DNA of 64,000 nt, from NCBI RefSeq assembly GCF_003933245.1, contig NZ_QUSX01000002.1:1240001-1304000 (forward strand). Direction: 5' to 3'. How positions within the stretch are numbered: position 1 is the stretch's first letter; each line of letters opens with the position of its first letter. The DNA comes from Maribacter algicola. Its GTDB lineage: Bacteria > Bacteroidota > Bacteroidia > Flavobacteriales > Flavobacteriaceae. This document shows, in pieces, positions 62,441 through 64,000 of this stretch. The position numbers were made by a program, and so were the translations under genes. Under the pieces are notes generated by a model that did not search any database, was not told where the DNA came from, and saw nothing but the letters and a program-made list of their open reading frames with translations.

Positions 62441-62461
62441 AATGTATTTAAAAGAACGTCT

Positions 62462-62758
62462 TTATTTTGATGCAAGCTGTAGGTTCACCAATTCCGCAAG
62501 CGCCTTTAAGCGCTCCTCCGCTTCCTCGGTTCCCTTTGTCTGTTCTATTCCCTTCTGCTCAATTTTTGAGGCAAACTGCAAGGCACACATGGCCAATACA
62601 TCCTGCTTATCGCGCACGGCATAGTTCTGCTCAAACTTTTTGGCCAATTGTTCAATATTTTTGGCCGCCCTTCTCAAACCCTCTTCCTGACTAGGGTCTA
62701 TGGTCAATGGGTAGACCCTATCCGCAATGGAGAGTTTTATTTTGAGCTTTTCAGACAT
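62462..62758 (-). CDS. zapA: Cell division protein ZapA
   Basis: FtsZ-associated protein of 98 residues. It opens with the ZapA-type beta hairpin EKLKIKLSIADRVYPLTIDP and is followed by a long helix: EGLRRAAKNIEQLAKKFEQNYAV, then DVLAMCALQFASKIEQ and a coiled-coil tail. ZapA crosslinks FtsZ protofilaments at the division site. It follows the coiled-coil gene by 11 bp and precedes the 6S-like RNA. Confidence 0.92.
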   Translation of the reverse strand: MSEKLKIKLSIADRVYPLTIDPSQEEGLRRAAKNIEQLAKKFEQNYAVRDKQDVLAMCALQFASKIEQKGIEQTKGTEEAEERLKALAELVNLQLASK

Positions 62759-62769
62759 ACTATATTACA

Positions 62770-63060
62770 TTATTCCGACAGTTGGGCTATACAATAATCC
62801 AACTCCCTTATCAATGTATTTATTTTAAGCTTAGCTTCTGTTTTGTTTGTATTACTGCCAAGCATTGAATTTGCTAGTTTGAGCGAATTATATTTCTCCT
62901 CCCATTCAGACACTGTTTTCTGTGCGTTCTCCTGATTGGATCTTATATGTTTTAATTCATTCTCCAACGTCTTATTAGCCTTGTCCAAAACCTCCATTCT
63001 ATGGAGCAACTTGCTAATTTTATTCTCTAAGGAATCAACGATTTGAATTAATTCGCCCAT
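62770..63060 (-). CDS. Small coiled-coil protein upstream of zapA
   Basis: Protein of 96 residues predicted to be almost wholly helical. Residues about 1-70 form a continuous coiled coil with heptad Leu, Ile and Val (LIQIVDSLENKISKLLHRME). The C-terminal part is LKINTLIRELDYCIAQLSE. It has no signal peptide, membrane helix or enzyme motif. ZapB in other bacteria is a small coiled-coil partner of ZapA, so an analogous role is plausible from position, but sequence homology is not shown. It is first in the operon, with a good promoter at 63084-63114. Confidence 0.75.
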   Translation of the reverse strand: MGELIQIVDSLENKISKLLHRMEVLDKANKTLENELKHIRSNQENAQKTVSEWEEKYNSLKLANSMLGSNTNKTEAKLKINTLIRELDYCIAQLSE

Positions 63061-63083
63061 ACAAAAATTCGATGCGATTTACA

Positions 63084-63114
63084 CAAAGTTAACATTCGTT
63101 TATAGACTTAGCAA
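63084..63114 (-). promoter_or_regulatory. Promoter of the zapA operon (TTG-N20-TAACTTTG)
   Basis: On the minus strand TTG (63114-63112) is followed after 20 bp by TAACTTTG (63091-63084), both matching the Bacteroidota consensus with ideal spacing. The start would be near 63078, giving a leader of about 18 bases before the ATG at 63060. Confidence 0.7.
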
Positions 63115-63183
63115 TACTTTTTAAAAATAATCTTTTAGGTACATCACCAACATCCCTAAACAGTAGTGATACCACGACTTGTA

Positions 63184-63191
63184 TATTTTTG
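63184..63191 (+). promoter_or_regulatory. Candidate -7 element TATTTTTG before the M23 peptidase gene
   Basis: Perfect TAnnTTTG in the 192-bp divergent gap. It would give a leader of about 55 bases before the ATG at 63253. No good -33 TTG is present. Confidence 0.45.
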
Positions 63192-63252
63192 GCCCCTACA
63201 ACTTTCCTCAATTGAAGCCTATTATTTATTTTCGTAACAACTTAGCGTTCCT

Positions 63253-64000
63253 ATGAAAAGATTTACCCTTGGACTCATCCTATTATTTTCATTATTTGGT
63301 TATTGTCAGGAGAACTATCCCCAGGATGCCTTTAGGTCTCCACTAGATGTTCCACTCATACTGGCAGGCACGTTTGGCGAACTTCGCTCCAATCATTTTC
63401 ATGGAGGTATCGACATTAAGACCCAGCAACGCGAAGGACTTCCCGTTTACGGAATCGCAGAAGGCACAATTACTAGGATTAAGGTTTCATTATGGGGCTA
63501 TGGCAAAGTACTGTACATTGCCCATCCCAATGGATATACATCCGTTTACGGTCACTTACAGAAGTTTTCCCCAAAAATTGAGGAATATGTAAAAAAGCTT
63601 CAATATGAAAAGAAATCCTATGAAGTGGAGACCTTTCCGGATTATGGAGAACTAAAGATCGAGAAAGGAGAGCTAATAGCCTATAGCGGAAATACCGGGG
63701 GCTCCGCAGGCCCGCACCTGCATTTTGAAATACGCAGCAGCATTTCAGAAAAACCAACCAATCCCATGCTATATGGTATAGATATCCCGGATGCTACAAA
63801 TCCTACCTTGGAAAAGCTTTTTGTTTACCCACTTTCCGGAAACTCCCAAGTGAACCAAAGTAGGGAAAGGGTACAGGTCAATTTTAGTCGGCAACCGGAT
63901 GGCACATATCTAGCGAGCACAGTAAATGCCTTGGGAAAAATAGGTATCGGTTTTGTAGGTTTTGATCGTCTGGACATGGCCGCAAACAAGAATGGGGTCT
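63253..64000 (+). CDS. M23 family metallopeptidase (3' end cut by window edge)
   Basis: Exported zinc peptidase of which 249 residues are visible. A signal peptide (MKRFTLGLILLFSLFGYCQ) is followed by the LytM domain at about 30-175. Zinc ligands are the His and Asp in SNHFHGGIDIKT and the His pair in AGPHLHFEIR; GYTSVYGHLQKF carries the third conserved histidine. These enzymes cleave peptidoglycan cross-links or act as division regulators when degenerate; here the motifs look intact. Sequence after the domain is beta-rich and unassigned. It is divergent from the zapA operon. Confidence 0.93.
   Translation, partial: MKRFTLGLILLFSLFGYCQENYPQDAFRSPLDVPLILAGTFGELRSNHFHGGIDIKTQQREGLPVYGIAEGTITRIKVSLWGYGKVLYIAHPNGYTSVYGHLQKFSPKIEEYVKKLQYEKKSYEVETFPDYGELKIEKGELIAYSGNTGGSAGPHLHFEIRSSISEKPTNPMLYGIDIPDATNPTLEKLFVYPLSGNSQVNQSRERVQVNFSRQPDGTYLASTVNALGKIGIGFVGFDRLDMAANKNGV

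Overview
The window looks like chromosomal DNA of a marine member of the Flavobacteriaceae (Bacteroidota), in the general neighbourhood of Maribacter, Zobellia or Arenibacter; the genus is an inference. The support is the many families typical of this group (GldI, DUF5683, DUF6122, DUF3810, DUF6503, OstA-like, DUF349, DODA-type dioxygenase), the many short lipoproteins with an S-C or G-C lipobox, the absence of Shine-Dalgarno sequences before most genes, and repeated use of the Bacteroidota -7 promoter element TAnnTTTG. Nothing points to phage, IS elements, CRISPR or tRNA/rRNA genes. Coding density is high and no gap between genes exceeds about 230 bp.

Layout. 1-719: 5' part of a Bcr/CflA-type MFS exporter. 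829-7706 (+): udk-ftsB, then parA-parB-DUF5683-dapB-lepB-wbqC-DUF6122, a tightly packed set joining chromosome partition to envelope functions. 7683-13865 (-): ribH and a TPR membrane protein, then a small membrane protein, mutL, two rhomboid proteases and an EEP-fold hydrolase. 13988-15783 (+): recF, a lipoprotein and a DUF721 (DciA-like) protein. 15845-20610: ndk (-), nrnA-gldI-cyclophilin/FKBP (+), pepD (-). 20671-28856 (+): DUF3810 metalloprotease-like protein, two exported amidohydrolase-like proteins, a penicillin-acylase-type lipoprotein.

28904-35678 (-) is a molybdenum cofactor operon, read as moaD-moaE-moaA-moaC-mobA-moeB/rhodanese-tauE-moeA-DODA dioxygenase. The 5' end of moeA holds about 12.4 copies of a 7-bp repeat, a candidate phase-variation switch. 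35805-36620 is a DUF6503 lipoprotein. 36694-42963 (+) holds a SpoU methyltransferase, an M48 protease, a RelA/SpoT enzyme, a Fur-family regulator and purA. 43071-49662 (+) is a sugar-oxidation-like cluster: DUF1080 lipoprotein, exported Gfo/Idh oxidoreductase, a 1051-residue SGNH/PVC-type/cytochrome c lipoprotein and a ThuA-like lipoprotein. 49820-56895 (+) holds an OstA-like protein, a class III aminotransferase, a TPR protein, two tandem DUF368 (polyprenyl-phosphate transporter family) proteins and aroE. 57052-60650 (+) holds DUF349, DUF3124, marC and a small CxxCH haem protein. 60683-63060 (-) reads coiled-coil protein, zapA, a 6S-like RNA and rny. An M23 peptidase runs off the right edge.

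Most of this is housekeeping in conserved flavobacterial order. The points that merit a second look are the heptanucleotide repeat in moeA, the 6S-like RNA placed directly before the RNase Y start codon, the 3-keto-sugar-like extracytoplasmic cluster with a degenerate SGNH domain, the MutL lacking endonuclease motifs, and a set of genes whose -7 element sits only 5-6 bp before the ATG, which suggests leaderless mRNAs.
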